The notes beneath the pieces are model-generated. The model made no database searches and had not been told where the DNA came from. It saw nothing but the letters and a program-made list of their open reading frames with translations. 64,000 nucleotides of DNA from positions 4,216,001 to 4,280,000 of the forward strand of contig NZ_CP119766.1 of assembly GCF_030378165.1 (NCBI RefSeq), given 5' to 3'. The DNA is from Flavobacterium panacagri. Lineage in GTDB: Bacteria > Bacteroidota > Bacteroidia > Flavobacteriales > Flavobacteriaceae. Below, in pieces: positions 34,754-45,500 of this stretch (positions are counted from its first letter, which is position 1; each line of letters begins with the position of its first letter). Made by a program: the position numbers and the translations under genes.

Positions 34754-35755
34754 TCAATTCGGTTTCCAATCTTTAAAAATCGCTTTTATTGCATAATCCT
34801 TTTTGAATTGTTCCGATGAAAGCTGATGCGACCAGCTTACTCTCGCTTCTGTATTTGCTCCTTTTCCTGTGGATTGATATTCGGCATAAAAAGCTGTTTT
34901 CTCAGCTTCATGTTTTCCCCAATTATGCCAACCCAAAGGTTTTATGTGTGAACCCATTTCGCATTTTATAAATACCGTTCGGGCATAATTTCTCCAGGGT
35001 CTTCCTAAGAAATAAGAACTATCTCCCGAATTCGTTGTTAGCTTACAGTTTAGAAATACAAATCCGTATGGGTTTGATTCTGGTGTGTTTGCGGCCGTGA
35101 TATAAGAACCTCCTTTTTTAGCGAAGATTTCGCATTGATCAAATATCACTGTCGAACCTCCGAAAATAAAATCGGTTGTTCCTTCGATATAACAATTCTT
35201 ATAGTATTGTCTGCTGTTACTTTCTCTTGGATATAAAGTATCCTGAAAACCTAAGAATTTACAGTTATCAAAAATCACTCGATCTCCATCAATTCGAACT
35301 GCAACGGCTTGTCCAACTGGCCCTGATGCATTTTCAAAAGTGATATTCTGGGCTTTAAAATCATTTCCGGTAATAACAAAACTAGCTGAACCGGAAGTTC
35401 CAATTGTCCCGCCTGCTCCATTTGACTTGGAAGCATAATCATCATAAGTCAGAATTACTTTTTCTTTGCTTTCTCCAATTATAGTAATGTTGTTTTTATC
35501 TAAAGGCAATTCTAACTTTTCTTTGTAAATGCCGTTTTTTACGAAGATTTTGGTTTCAGTTGTTTTCAATGAAGGAACTGAATTAAATGCTTCCTGAACG
35601 GTTTTGAAATTTCCAGTTCCATTGACATCTACGACAATATCATATTTAGATTTTACATCGTCTGTCTTTTCTTTATACTGAATTTCGTTAGAATTTCCAT
35701 TTAAAGAAAAATTGACAAAGAAAACTACCGTCGCTAAAAAGTTTAAAATCATCAT
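34754..35755 (-). CDS. Pectinesterase (CE8)
   Basis: This pectin methylesterase has a single right-handed beta-helix domain after a signal peptide. Active-site motifs are GFQDTLYP (about 172-179), GTTDFIFGG (about 194-202, catalytic Asp) and FLGRPWRNYART (about 248-259, Arg). I start at the ATG at 35755 (333 residues, MMILNFLATVVFFVNFSLNG signal). The in-frame ATG at 35809 adds 18 residues that are encoded by the end of the CACATAG element F. It is exported but has no T9SS domain, so it probably works in the periplasm on imported oligomers. Confidence 0.92.
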   Translation of the reverse strand: MMILNFLATVVFFVNFSLNGNSNEIQYKEKTDDVKSKYDIVVDVNGTGNFKTVQEAFNSVPSLKTTETKIFVKNGIYKEKLELPLDKNNITIIGESKEKVILTYDDYASKSNGAGGTIGTSGSASFVITGNDFKAQNITFENASGPVGQAVAVRIDGDRVIFDNCKFLGFQDTLYPRESNSRQYYKNCYIEGTTDFIFGGSTVIFDQCEIFAKKGGSYITAANTPESNPYGFVFLNCKLTTNSGDSSYFLGRPWRNYARTVFIKCEMGSHIKPLGWHNWGKHEAEKTAFYAEYQSTGKGANTEARVSWSHQLSSEQFKKDYAIKAIFKDWKPN

Positions 35756-35789
35756 TTTGCTATTCTTGATTATTACTCTTTTGAAAATA

Positions 35790-35932
35790 TTTAAAACACA
35801 TAGAAACATAGATTTTGCAACCTTGAAAAAGGCGTTTCACTTATTTAAATGCACATAGTTGGCTATGTGAAAGAAATATGTTTCTCTCTTGCATTCTTTA
35901 TTGCACTAAAAGTCTATGTTTCTATTTGTTTA
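35790..35932. repeat. CACATAG-type palindromic element, copy F
   Basis: The ends TTAAAACACATAGAAACATA and CTATGTTTCTATTTGTTTAA are inverted repeats. The left arm is AAAGGCGTTTCACTTATTTA; the right arm is degenerate. It lies between GH28 and CE8 inside the pectin operon. Confidence 0.78.
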
Positions 35933-35944
35933 AGATTATTCAGC

Positions 35945-37645
35945 TTAATTAATTTTCACTTCATTTTTAACCGCTTCTAAGACTTTTACGTCTTTATCCC
36001 ATACCATTTTCTTGCCTTCGCTATTTAATGTGATGTCTTTTGTGGCAGTTCCACCAACCCAGAACATTTGGTTTTCGCCTGTTGATTTAAAGCCTTCAAT
36101 ATTTACGTTTTGACTGTTTGAAAAACTCACAGCAATTCCAGGTTTATCTAGTCTTAAATCCAAACCTTTAAAGTCGATTTTACTGGTATAATTCATTTGA
36201 ATACCAACATCTGCGCGAATAATCATATTCTCGAACTGAATATTTGCAACAGGCATTTCCGGAATTCCCATAATTTTCATTGCCTGAGAGGCTCCGTTTA
36301 CATAAATGTTTTTGAAGTACATATTCTTAAATGCAGGCGTTTCTTCAGAAACTGGTTCTTTTGCCACTGCTACTTCTCCTGTCTCTTTATCCTCTGTCAG
36401 TGATTTTCCGAAATAATACAAGTTGAAATTGATGGCATCTGTTGGAATATTGTTCATTCGGATATCTTCCATCCAAATATTTTCAACAACTCCGCCACGT
36501 CCTCGAACAGATTTAAAACGAAGTCCGCAGTCTGTTCCGTTAAACGTTAGGTTTTTGGCATAAATATTTTTAACTCCTCCCGACATTTCACTTCCAATCG
36601 TAAAACCGCCGTGTGCGTGATACACTACACAATCGGTAATGACGAAGAATTCAGTTGGTTTTCCACGGTCTCTGCCTTCTTTGTCTTTTCCTGATTTAAT
36701 GCAAATTGCATCGTCTCCAACATCAAAACGGCAATTGGTTACCGATCCGATTCGGCAGGATTCTAAATCCAATCCATCGCCATTCTGAGAATACCACGGA
36801 TTTCTAATCGTTAAGTTGCGTAAAGTAAGATGTTCGCACATTAACGGATTGACATTCCATGCAGGAGAATTTTGAAACGTAACGCCGTCTAAAAGCAGTT
36901 TTTTACAATTTACAAAATTGACCATAACCGGACGAAGTGCTTCTTTATAAGGCTCCATATTTTCTACTGTCTGTTTTTTAGGCAGTTTATCTTTTTCTTC
37001 ATTCCCCAAATAAGCTCCTTTTGACGGATACCAGATTTTACCGTCTTTGGATAAAACACCACCCGATTTTACCAGTTCATCCCATTGTCCGGCAGTCATT
37101 TTTCCAATTTTAACCGGTCTCCATTTAGCGCCGTTTCCATCAAAAATTCCTTCGCCTGTAATGGCTATATTTTCTAAATCGATTCCCATAATCGGCGATT
37201 CACAACTAATGACTTTACTGCCTTCAAAATAAGATTCAATCAGTTTGTATTGTTTTAAATCGCTTGTAAAAGAAATAAAAGCGCCATTTTGCGTATGGAG
37301 ATTTACATTACTTTTCATTTTTATTGGCCCTGTTGTCCATAAACCAGCCGGAATTAAAACAACGCCTCCTCCAGATTCAGAACATTTGCTGATTGCATCG
37401 TTAATGGCTTTGGTACACAATGCTTCAGTATTTGGAACTGCGCCAAAATCAACAATATTTAAAGTATCATTTTTAAAAGTCGGAATTTGAATTTCGGGCA
37501 TTTTAAAAGGAATTTTTAAAGATGCCAGATTTTGTCTGTTTTCTGAACTTGTTTTAACCGATGTCACTTTACTATTCGTACAGGAAAACAGAGTACATAA
37601 TGCCATTCCGATAAGTGCCGTTTTTTTAATTTTTATCATAACCAA
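35945..37645 (-). CDS. Polygalacturonase-type glycoside hydrolase family 28
   Basis: GH28 hydrolyses galacturonan linkages. The beta-helix carries NGDGLDLESC (around 290-300), GDDAICIKSG (around 315) and HGGFTIGSEMSGG (around 343). These correspond to the family's NTD, DD and GHG active-site motifs. A lipoprotein signal with C22 (CTLFSCTNS) anchors it, probably in the periplasm. A second ATG two codons downstream may be the real start. An insert around 190-235 (GKIWYPSKGAYLG) is typical of exo-acting bacterial GH28 in pectin loci. GH105 lies 17 bases upstream in the same operon. Confidence 0.92.
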   Translation of the reverse strand: MVMIKIKKTALIGMALCTLFSCTNSKVTSVKTSSENRQNLASLKIPFKMPEIQIPTFKNDTLNIVDFGAVPNTEALCTKAINDAISKCSESGGGVVLIPAGLWTTGPIKMKSNVNLHTQNGAFISFTSDLKQYKLIESYFEGSKVISCESPIMGIDLENIAITGEGIFDGNGAKWRPVKIGKMTAGQWDELVKSGGVLSKDGKIWYPSKGAYLGNEEKDKLPKKQTVENMEPYKEALRPVMVNFVNCKKLLLDGVTFQNSPAWNVNPLMCEHLTLRNLTIRNPWYSQNGDGLDLESCRIGSVTNCRFDVGDDAICIKSGKDKEGRDRGKPTEFFVITDCVVYHAHGGFTIGSEMSGGVKNIYAKNLTFNGTDCGLRFKSVRGRGGVVENIWMEDIRMNNIPTDAINFNLYYFGKSLTEDKETGEVAVAKEPVSEETPAFKNMYFKNIYVNGASQAMKIMGIPEMPVANIQFENMIIRADVGIQMNYTSKIDFKGLDLRLDKPGIAVSFSNSQNVNIEGFKSTGENQMFWVGGTATKDITLNSEGKKMVWDKDVKVLEAVKNEVKIN

Positions 37646-37661
37646 TTTGTTTTGGGAAACA

Positions 37662-38864
37662 TTATTTTTTGTCTAAAACTTTTTGCAATTCGATACCTGC
37701 CATAATGAAAGGGCCAACTGCTTTTGCATCATCATCTCTGATGGGTTCCGAAATATAATATTCAAATGAGCCGTCACGGTCTTTAGGATTTTTTCCGCCT
37801 AATCCGGCTACGGCACAGCATTTCGTTATAGAAATAGTTCCGTCAGGGTTTTCTTTGATGAACTCTTTCTGAATTCCGTTAAAACCAATTCTAGCCGACT
37901 TCAGAAATTTTTCTCCTACATACCCTTTGTTATACGCTTTTGCGAAAGCATACACAAACATGGCAGAACAGGTTGATTCCAGATAATTTCCAGTTCTTCC
38001 TGGCTGATCCATAACCTGCCACCAAACTCCTGTTTTCTTATCCTGAGCTTTTAGAACAGCTCCATAAACTTTTTGCAGAATTTTTATTAAGTCTTTTCGT
38101 TTTGGATGATTCTCAGGAACAAAATCTAAAATATCGACCAATGCCATACAGTACCAACCTTGCGCACGTCCCCAAACATGCGAAGAAGTTCCTGTTTTTT
38201 TATTCGCCCAAAACTGAACTTTCTTTTCATCATAACCATGAAAGTTTAAACCTGTTTTAGGTTCATAAGTATGTTTCTGAATTAATTCTGCCTGCAAAAT
38301 GGCATCATCAATCGCTTTCGGATCATTAAAAACTGAACCATATTGTGCCGAAAAAGGATCTGCCATATAAACACCGTCAAGCCACATTTGCCACGGATAA
38401 CTTTTCTTGTGCCAATAACCACCATCTGAATTTCTTGGATGTCCTTCGAACTGTTTGTGAAGCATGTCCATTGCTATTTTATAGCGCTCGTCTTTGGTTT
38501 TAGTATAAATCTCAAAAAGTATTTTGCCTGAATTGATTAAATCCAAACTGTATTTATCGAGTTCGTAACCTCCGCCAATTTTTCCGTCTTTATCAATAAG
38601 CTGTTCGGCATACGAAAGTCCGTAATCCCAATATTTCTGTTCTTTGGTATAATCATATAACTGCTGATTGGCAAGCGTTACCAAACCATTGGTATAATTC
38701 CATTTTGGAAATTTCACGCCATCCAGATAAACCGGATTTGGAACTCTTTTTTGATCAGAATCTGCCATTTTCTTAGCCCATTCAATCGGTGTTATTTGGG
38801 ATTGACCAAACGAAACCAGATGAACCAACAAAACGAGAAGGCAATATTTTATTTTATGTGTCAT
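37662..38864 (-). CDS. Unsaturated rhamnogalacturonyl/glucuronyl hydrolase, GH105 (GH88 clan)
   Basis: These (alpha/alpha)6-barrel enzymes remove the unsaturated uronic acid left at the non-reducing end by pectate or rhamnogalacturonan lyases, using vinyl-ether hydration. Visible motifs are WLDGVYMADPF and HVWGRAQGWYCMALVDIL (~225-245), characteristic of GH105. A signal peptide (1-20, ending FGQSQ) places it in the periplasm. The length of 400 residues is normal. It directly complements the PL1 lyase in this locus. Upstream (38927-38981) lies a strong hairpin with a T-run. Confidence 0.92.
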   Translation of the reverse strand: MTHKIKYCLLVLLVHLVSFGQSQITPIEWAKKMADSDQKRVPNPVYLDGVKFPKWNYTNGLVTLANQQLYDYTKEQKYWDYGLSYAEQLIDKDGKIGGGYELDKYSLDLINSGKILFEIYTKTKDERYKIAMDMLHKQFEGHPRNSDGGYWHKKSYPWQMWLDGVYMADPFSAQYGSVFNDPKAIDDAILQAELIQKHTYEPKTGLNFHGYDEKKVQFWANKKTGTSSHVWGRAQGWYCMALVDILDFVPENHPKRKDLIKILQKVYGAVLKAQDKKTGVWWQVMDQPGRTGNYLESTCSAMFVYAFAKAYNKGYVGEKFLKSARIGFNGIQKEFIKENPDGTISITKCCAVAGLGGKNPKDRDGSFEYYISEPIRDDDAKAVGPFIMAGIELQKVLDKK

Positions 38865-38926
38865 AATTCTTTAATTTTCTTCTACTCTAAACCAATCATA
38901 ATCCGCACAACTTTTGTTCCCGAGGC

Positions 38927-38981
38927 AAAAAATCAGTACATAGAAGTATCCCCAACCACAAGGATACTTCCTGAGTACTGA
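38927..38981 (-). terminator. Hairpin with T-run between the surface-lipoprotein and GH105 genes (attenuator candidate)
   Basis: A two-part stem is visible: outer arms TCAGTAC and GTACTGA, and inner arms GAAGTATCC and GGATACTTC around a 10-base loop. On the minus strand it is followed at once by TTTTTT. It lies in the middle of the operon, so it may be a partial terminator that lowers enzyme expression relative to SusC/SusD, or an RNA processing site. Confidence 0.65.
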
Positions 38982-39006
38982 AACCACTTAACTTAATTAA
39001 CAAAAT

Positions 39007-40656
39007 TTATGGTAACCATCTTGTATCTCCTACTCTATTGGTCACAATTGGAGAATTAGAATCTTTAATCATCAGATTTCCATTTGCCGGATCGACAAAT
39101 AAATTCTGTGCGCTGACTCCTAATTCGGTTCCCTGTATAGCAGAAGCTCCTAATAGATAATTTGTTGTTGTATAATTATTACCGTATGTAGAAGTTGTAT
39201 TGGCTCCAATCGCCTGAATCACTTTACCGCAGGCAGAAGCTAACAATACATTTTTGAAGATCAACGTAGATCCGACAGCAGACGGAATATTAATTAATGC
39301 TCTGTTATAAGCGTAATCGTAAATCGTAATATTTTGATATTCCAAATGAATTGGATAAGCCGATGTACCGTAATCCCAAAGGTTTTTAAAGTTTCGGTTT
39401 TGATCTGTTGTCTGATAATAATCTCTCATAAACGTACAGTTTGAGAAAACCGCTTTTTTCACATTATCAGCTCCGGCAGAACCAAAGGCAAATGTTCCGT
39501 AAGGCCCTGTATGTCCTCCAACCTGATCGAATGTGCAATAACTCATATCAAAGTTTCCGATTTCTTTGTATTTACCATTCCCCTGATGTCTCCAGAAACC
39601 ACGTTTAAAGTAATTGAAAACACAGTTATAGAAAGTAATCTCATCAATTTTCCAGGCTGTTCCACTGTTAAAGAAATAACTCGCATCGATAGTTTGATAG
39701 AAACGGATATTCTCAAAAGCAAGAGAAGACAAATAAGAACCTTCGGCAATATTCCAGTTTCCGTTCATTTCAATCTGAGGGCGTTCTCCCTGCGTTCCTC
39801 CAGTCAGTTTAAATCCTTTTGAGATAGTAAACGGAGTAATTTTAAACAAGGAACCTGCTTCAAGGAAATATTCTGTTCCTTCCGGAATAGTTGGATCGTC
39901 ATTATTGGTTCTCAATAAAGCATCTAGATCCATTCCTTTTGCTACAATAATAGTAGAAGCTGAAGGCCCTGCAGAACGGAAAGAAACCTGATTGTATGGT
40001 TTATCATAACGTCTAGGCTTAATATTATCGAAAATGTTTAAGTTATATAAAGTATTCTTTTCTAAACCGGTAACTGTTGCTTCTCCTTTAGATATTTCAT
40101 CCGCAGTTAATTTTCGTCCGATAGCAGGAAGTTCTAATGACTGTGCCGGCTGTACCGAAATACTGTCTACAGGATTTTTAGAAGAAACTGCCCAGGTTAC
40201 TGTAACATCAGTTTCGGTAATATTGACTCTTTCTACAGCATTTAAAATAGGATCAAATGGCGGACGATCTTCTGTCAGGGCGTTTGTATAAGCCCATTGT
40301 GAATTGTGTGCTCCGTTTACATGATTTGATCGTACTCTGATATAAAACTGGGTTTTATACGGAATATCATCCATTAAAATCTGTGTGTCTGTTGTGGTAT
40401 ATGATTTGTACAAACTTTTGTAATAGTTGTCCAAATGCAATTCTATTGTATAAGAGGCCGCGTCGTTTACTTTGTACCAAACCACAGCAATGGAGTTGCT
40501 TTTTACCAAAGGTGCTGTAAGAACAAATTTTGGCTGAAATAAATCTTCCACAGGTTTATAGCGAAATTCGTCATTGTCGCAGGACTTAAGTATTTCTCCA
40601 AAAACAATTAATCCGATAAGGGATAAAATATAAATTAGTTTTTTTGAATTTTTCAT
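39007..40656 (-). CDS. Surface lipoprotein with Fn3-like and DUF4957/DUF5123-type domains (pectin-binding candidate)
   Basis: A lipoprotein signal with C26 (ILKSCDNDEF) and acidic residues just after it suggests outer-surface location. Two Fn3-like domains (~55-140 and ~145-235) are followed by a parallel beta-helix region (~250-549; FENIRFYQTIDASYFF, ITFYNCVFNYFKRGFW, YCTFDQVGGHTGPYG, then FVDPANGNLMIKDSNSPIV) that matches DUF4957/DUF5123-type modules of pectin loci. It lies 12 bases after SusD, in the SGBP position. A polygalacturonate-binding role is inferred; no lyase catalytic residues are recognisable. Confidence 0.75.
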   Translation of the reverse strand: MKNSKKLIYILSLIGLIVFGEILKSCDNDEFRYKPVEDLFQPKFVLTAPLVKSNSIAVVWYKVNDAASYTIELHLDNYYKSLYKSYTTTDTQILMDDIPYKTQFYIRVRSNHVNGAHNSQWAYTNALTEDRPPFDPILNAVERVNITETDVTVTWAVSSKNPVDSISVQPAQSLELPAIGRKLTADEISKGEATVTGLEKNTLYNLNIFDNIKPRRYDKPYNQVSFRSAGPSASTIIVAKGMDLDALLRTNNDDPTIPEGTEYFLEAGSLFKITPFTISKGFKLTGGTQGERPQIEMNGNWNIAEGSYLSSLAFENIRFYQTIDASYFFNSGTAWKIDEITFYNCVFNYFKRGFWRHQGNGKYKEIGNFDMSYCTFDQVGGHTGPYGTFAFGSAGADNVKKAVFSNCTFMRDYYQTTDQNRNFKNLWDYGTSAYPIHLEYQNITIYDYAYNRALINIPSAVGSTLIFKNVLLASACGKVIQAIGANTTSTYGNNYTTTNYLLGASAIQGTELGVSAQNLFVDPANGNLMIKDSNSPIVTNRVGDTRWLP

Positions 40657-40667
40657 GATTGATTCAA

Positions 40668-42563
40668 TTAAAAATTAAAACCATAATAATTTTGAATGGC
40701 TCCGCGATGATCTGTAATCACCTTTGATGGATAAGGACATAAATAACGTAACGGATTATTTGGTGAAACCGATGACGAGTTATTATAATTTATAAATCCT
40801 CTAAAACTCCATTTGATTTCGTTTATCGGTTCGTAACTCGCCGTATCATTATTTAAGGAATACCAGCTTATCGCGAACGGATGCACAGTATAACCAGCCG
40901 GATTTGCCGTCAGAATTTGATTAATTCCCTGTATATCCAGAATTTTTCTGCTTGAGTTAGCAGGATCCGTAACCAATTTATAGTAGACATTGCCCGGAAC
41001 CTGATCGATTCCCGGAACATACGCTCCGTTTGCTACACGTCCCCAGTTGAATAATTTGTAATATTGGTTGTAAACCACTTCACTGTATTTATTCCAGCGT
41101 GCTAAATCGAATTTACGTTTGCTTTCTCCTCCAAACTCCCATTTACGTTCGTCCATAATTGCTTTAAAGAATAATTCTGGCGAAGATTGAGCGTTTACAT
41201 AATTATCTACTTTAGCTCCCCAATCGGCTTGTGCGAAAGCTCTCCTTCTTACACGTCTTAGACATTCTTTGGCATCTTCGCGTGGACCAAAACGTTCGTT
41301 TACAGCTTCAGCATACATTAATAATACATCTGCAAAACGCATCCAGGAATAATTTACTCCAGTTCCTTTTTCACTAGTACCTCCTAAAGGACTGGTCATG
41401 TATAGTTTAGACCATTTTCCAACAGCCAAACGAGCTATGCCCAAACGCATTTCCTGATTTAAATTTAAATCGTAACCATAAGGAGCACAAGTAACATCTC
41501 TCCTTAAATCTTTATTATCAAATGAAAAAAGATATTCACCGCATAAACTTAGATTTCCAGAAGCTGATCCATAAGGATGATTTCCAGACGCAATAGGAAT
41601 TCCTGCAAAATAACCGTATTCACCAGAAGAGTTTTTCAACATGGCGATAGAGAACATCACATCATCATTAACCGGAGTTTCCCAATTGTTTTGTTTGATC
41701 CAGAATTCTCTGAAACCTAATTTCAAATCGTGTTGTTTGCCCTGAATTACTTTATCTAAATATTGAATAGCAATGTCATAATATTGCTCATAGTTTTTTC
41801 CTCTTTCCATGTTGCCGATGTTCGCTGGATTATTTTCGTCCGGGCGAAGTGTCCATCCACCGCGAGTTAGAGCCAATAAACCAATTAATCCCTGATTGAA
41901 ACTTCTTGAAGCACGTTCTACGCCATAATCTAATTCGCTGGCATTTTTCATTAAAGGTTCAACTGATTTTAAATCGTCAATAAGGAATTCTAAAATGGTA
42001 TTTCTGTCGGTAACTCCCACAGCAAAATTCTCATCTCCTGTTGAAGATTTAGTTCTAAAAACAACATCTCCCCAGATACGAATCATATCCAAATAAACCA
42101 TCGCACGAATAGTTTTAACTTCACCGTACATCTGCATTACATTAGAAGGTTGCGTTTTTGGATCTGTTTTGTATAAATCCGAGCTTTCAATTCCTTCAAT
42201 AACATCATTCGCCATATTGATAATTTTGTACATGGCGCTCCAGGTTGAGTTTAAAGTTGTCCAATAGGGTTTTGGATCATAACAGGCAATATCAGAACCG
42301 TTTCCGTTTACTGTATTGGTTCCAACACCAGCCATTTCAACATCGGTATTGGTATTAAAAACAAAAGCAACACGGTTGGAATAGGCATCTTCTGCAAGCA
42401 TCAGGGTATAAACTCCTGCAACAGCAGACTGTATGTCTTTTTCTGATTTAAAAACTTCTGCCTGAGTAAAACCTGATCCGGGCTGTACATCTAAGTACTC
42501 TTCACACGCTGTAAAAGTCAGTGCAAAGATTAACAGAAAACTTAATACTATATTTTTCATCAT
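40668..42563 (-). CDS. SusD/RagB-family glycan-binding lipoprotein (pectin locus)
   Basis: The SusD protein caps the SusC transporter on the cell surface and binds the pectin oligomer. The lipoprotein signal has C20 (TFTACEEYLDVQPG). The TPR-like N-terminal part (DDLKSVEPLMKNASELDYGVERASRSFNQGLIGLLAL) and the C-terminal RagB/SusD region (RFADVLLMYAEAVNE, DERKWEFGGESKRKFDLARW) are clear. At 631 residues it is at the long end of the family. It starts 22 bases after susC, the typical coupled arrangement. Confidence 0.95.
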   Translation of the reverse strand: MMKNIVLSFLLIFALTFTACEEYLDVQPGSGFTQAEVFKSEKDIQSAVAGVYTLMLAEDAYSNRVAFVFNTNTDVEMAGVGTNTVNGNGSDIACYDPKPYWTTLNSTWSAMYKIINMANDVIEGIESSDLYKTDPKTQPSNVMQMYGEVKTIRAMVYLDMIRIWGDVVFRTKSSTGDENFAVGVTDRNTILEFLIDDLKSVEPLMKNASELDYGVERASRSFNQGLIGLLALTRGGWTLRPDENNPANIGNMERGKNYEQYYDIAIQYLDKVIQGKQHDLKLGFREFWIKQNNWETPVNDDVMFSIAMLKNSSGEYGYFAGIPIASGNHPYGSASGNLSLCGEYLFSFDNKDLRRDVTCAPYGYDLNLNQEMRLGIARLAVGKWSKLYMTSPLGGTSEKGTGVNYSWMRFADVLLMYAEAVNERFGPREDAKECLRRVRRRAFAQADWGAKVDNYVNAQSSPELFFKAIMDERKWEFGGESKRKFDLARWNKYSEVVYNQYYKLFNWGRVANGAYVPGIDQVPGNVYYKLVTDPANSSRKILDIQGINQILTANPAGYTVHPFAISWYSLNNDTASYEPINEIKWSFRGFINYNNSSSVSPNNPLRYLCPYPSKVITDHRGAIQNYYGFNF

Positions 42564-42584
42564 TTTGTGATTTAATTCGTTTAA

Positions 42585-45500
42585 TTAAAATGACAGCTGT
42601 ACTCCAAAAGCGTAGTTACGCGTTCTTGGATAAGCGTTGTAATCTATATTTGGTGTAAGACCAGTTTCTAAATTGATATCTGGATCGTATCCTGAATAAT
42701 TCGTCCAAACAAACAAGTTACTTCCTGTCGCATACAATCTTACTCTGCTTAGACCAATTGCTTTACTTTGCTGTTTTGGGATTGTGTAACCAATACTCAG
42801 CGTATTTAATCTTAAGAAAGAACCATCTTCAACAGCATAAGACATCGCAATAGGACGACCAATACTTACCGGATTCCACATCGTAGCATTTTCGTTTTGT
42901 TTTGCTAATAATTCTGGAGAATAACGAAGATCATTCCCCATGTCGTCATAATTTCTCCAGCGTTTATCCAGTCCTACTTCCATTCCAAAGTTGTTTTGGT
43001 TATTGGAGTAGAAAGAGGTCATCATAATCTTGTTGGCGTTGTACACATCAAAACCATACATGAAATTGAAGAATGCTGTTAAATCGAAGTTCTTCCAAAC
43101 TGCATTAACACCAAATCCACCAGAAAAATCAGGATTTGTATCTCCAATCACTTTTCTGTCTTTGTCCCCAATTACATAACTATTTGGATCAGAAGGGTCA
43201 ACAGGAGTTAATTTTTTAAACTTAGCATTTCCCGGAACCGGTTCTCCTGAAAGGTTTTTCGAATTGGCTACACCTTCTTTTAATTTCCACACTCTGGTTA
43301 CAGCATCAAAAGATTCGAAATCATCCATTGTATAGAATCCGTCATTTACGAAACCGTAAATCAAACCTTTTGTTCCGCCTACATACGCACGGTAATCATC
43401 GTCATTTAATAACTGCGTTCCTGCCCAGCCCGAACTTAAAATCCATTCCTGTTCTCCGCTTGCCAGTTTGTCAATTTTATTTTTGTTGTAACCAATGTTA
43501 AAAGTCAGGTCAACCTGAAAGTCTTTTTTTCTAATTACACTTCCATTAAGCGCCAATTCAACTCCTTTATTAGAAGTCTGTCCAACATTCGTCATCATTT
43601 TGGTAAAACCAGAAACTGATGCGATATCAGAAGGCACCAATAAATCTTTTACTTTATTATAATAGAAATCAAGTGTTCCGGTTAGTCTTTCTTTGAAGAA
43701 ACCAAAATCAAGACCTGCGTTTGCCGTATAAGTTGTTTCCCATTTTACGTTTGGATTGTTCAGATACTGACTGTTGTAAAAATTATAGTAATATTGATTT
43801 TCTTCGCCCCAACCTATAGAACGATCTCTTGAAACACCATAATATTTCGCATACAAATCGGCTTTGATTCTGTCATTTCCTGAAGCTCCATAACTCAAAC
43901 GAAGTTTAAGATTAGAAACCGTCTGACTCTCTTTTAAGAAACTTTCGTTTGAAATTCTCCACGCAAAAGCTCCCGCAGGGAAAACGCCCCATCTATTATC
44001 AGGGCCGAATTTTGTAGAACCGTCGGTACGAACCGTGAATGTAAATAAGTAACGATCATCGTAACCGTAATTGGCTCTTCCAAAAAAGGAAGCAATTCTG
44101 TTTGGAGATTCAGCCAATGAACCGTTATCAAAAGGAGTTCCTAATGCCAAGTTATCTAAAGCTTTTGGGCCCGAAATATCATCAGGAAAATAACGGGAAC
44201 GGTAAAATTTAGCCTTAGATTCCTGATCTTTTATCTCCTGTCCGATCATTAACTGAAAATCGTGACGCTCTTTTAATTTGAATCCGTAGTTCAATACGTT
44301 ATTCAACTGCCAGCGTGGCGATTGTGTCATCGACCAATATACTACAGGAAGATTGTTATTATCGGTTGCAGTACGCGTATCGGTTCCCCAGAAACGTCCG
44401 TCTTCTGCATATTTGTATTCGTAACCAAATGAAGAACGTAATGTCAGTCCTTTTTGGATTGTCCAAGTCAAGGCTCCTTGTGTATTGAAGATTCTCGTAA
44501 TACGTTTACGGTAATTTTTTTCTGCTTCTTCTAATGGGTTAAAACGAGGTTTTGTTTGATAATCTTCCGGATCAAAATAGGTGTTGTCATCCGGTAAAGT
44601 CATATAATCTTCCAAACCTCCTGTTGGCGCTTCACGTAAAGCTCTAAGCAGACTCACGCCATCTGTACCAGAACCGTCAATAGTCTGATTGGTTAAACGC
44701 GTTTGATATTCAAACAAAAGGTTATCCGTCAGCTTGGTATTCATAATCAGGTAAACATAATTCTGACGCATTCCAGTTCCTACCAAAGCTCCTGGCTGAT
44801 CCTGATTTACAAACGTGAATTTGAATTTTGTTTTTTCGCTTCCTCCGTTCACATTAATATCTGTATATCTGGCAATTGGGTTGCTTCCGAAAATTTCATC
44901 TTGCCAATCGATACCTTTATTTCCTTTATAAATATATAATTCGTTAGCTTTTCCATATTGATTATAAAATCCGGTTGGATTAGAACTTCCTTTACGCGCA
45001 TTCTCATACTGCAACATCACAAATTCATATGGATCCATTACATCCAAATGATTGGCAAGCGTTTTAATTTGCGTATAATTATGAATGTTTACCTGAACTT
45101 TTCCTGCTTTTGGCACTTTAGTGGTAACTATAATAACTCCGTTTGCTCCTCGCGCACCGTAAACCGCTGTTGACGCCGCGTCTTTTAAAACTTCTACCGA
45201 TTCAATATCAGTTGGTGGAATATCATTTAAATTGGCAACTTCAAATCCATCTACTAAAATTAATGGTGAATTATCTTCTGTAATAGATCCTCCTCCACGA
45301 ATTCTAATTTTCACCTCTGCTCCAGGCGAACCGTCAACAGTAGTAACCTGAACCCCAGGAAGTCTTCCTGTCAAAGCTTCGGCTACGTTTGCTGTTGGCA
45401 CTTTTGCCAGTTCCGTTCCTTTTATACTGGCAACGGCTCCTGTTAAGTTTTTACGTTTTTGAGTACCGTAACCAATAACTACTACTTCATTCAATTCACT

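Noticed and set aside
39511..39822. Plus-strand ORF of 103 codons inside the surface-lipoprotein gene
   Set aside because: It is a shadow of the real minus-strand gene with no motif.
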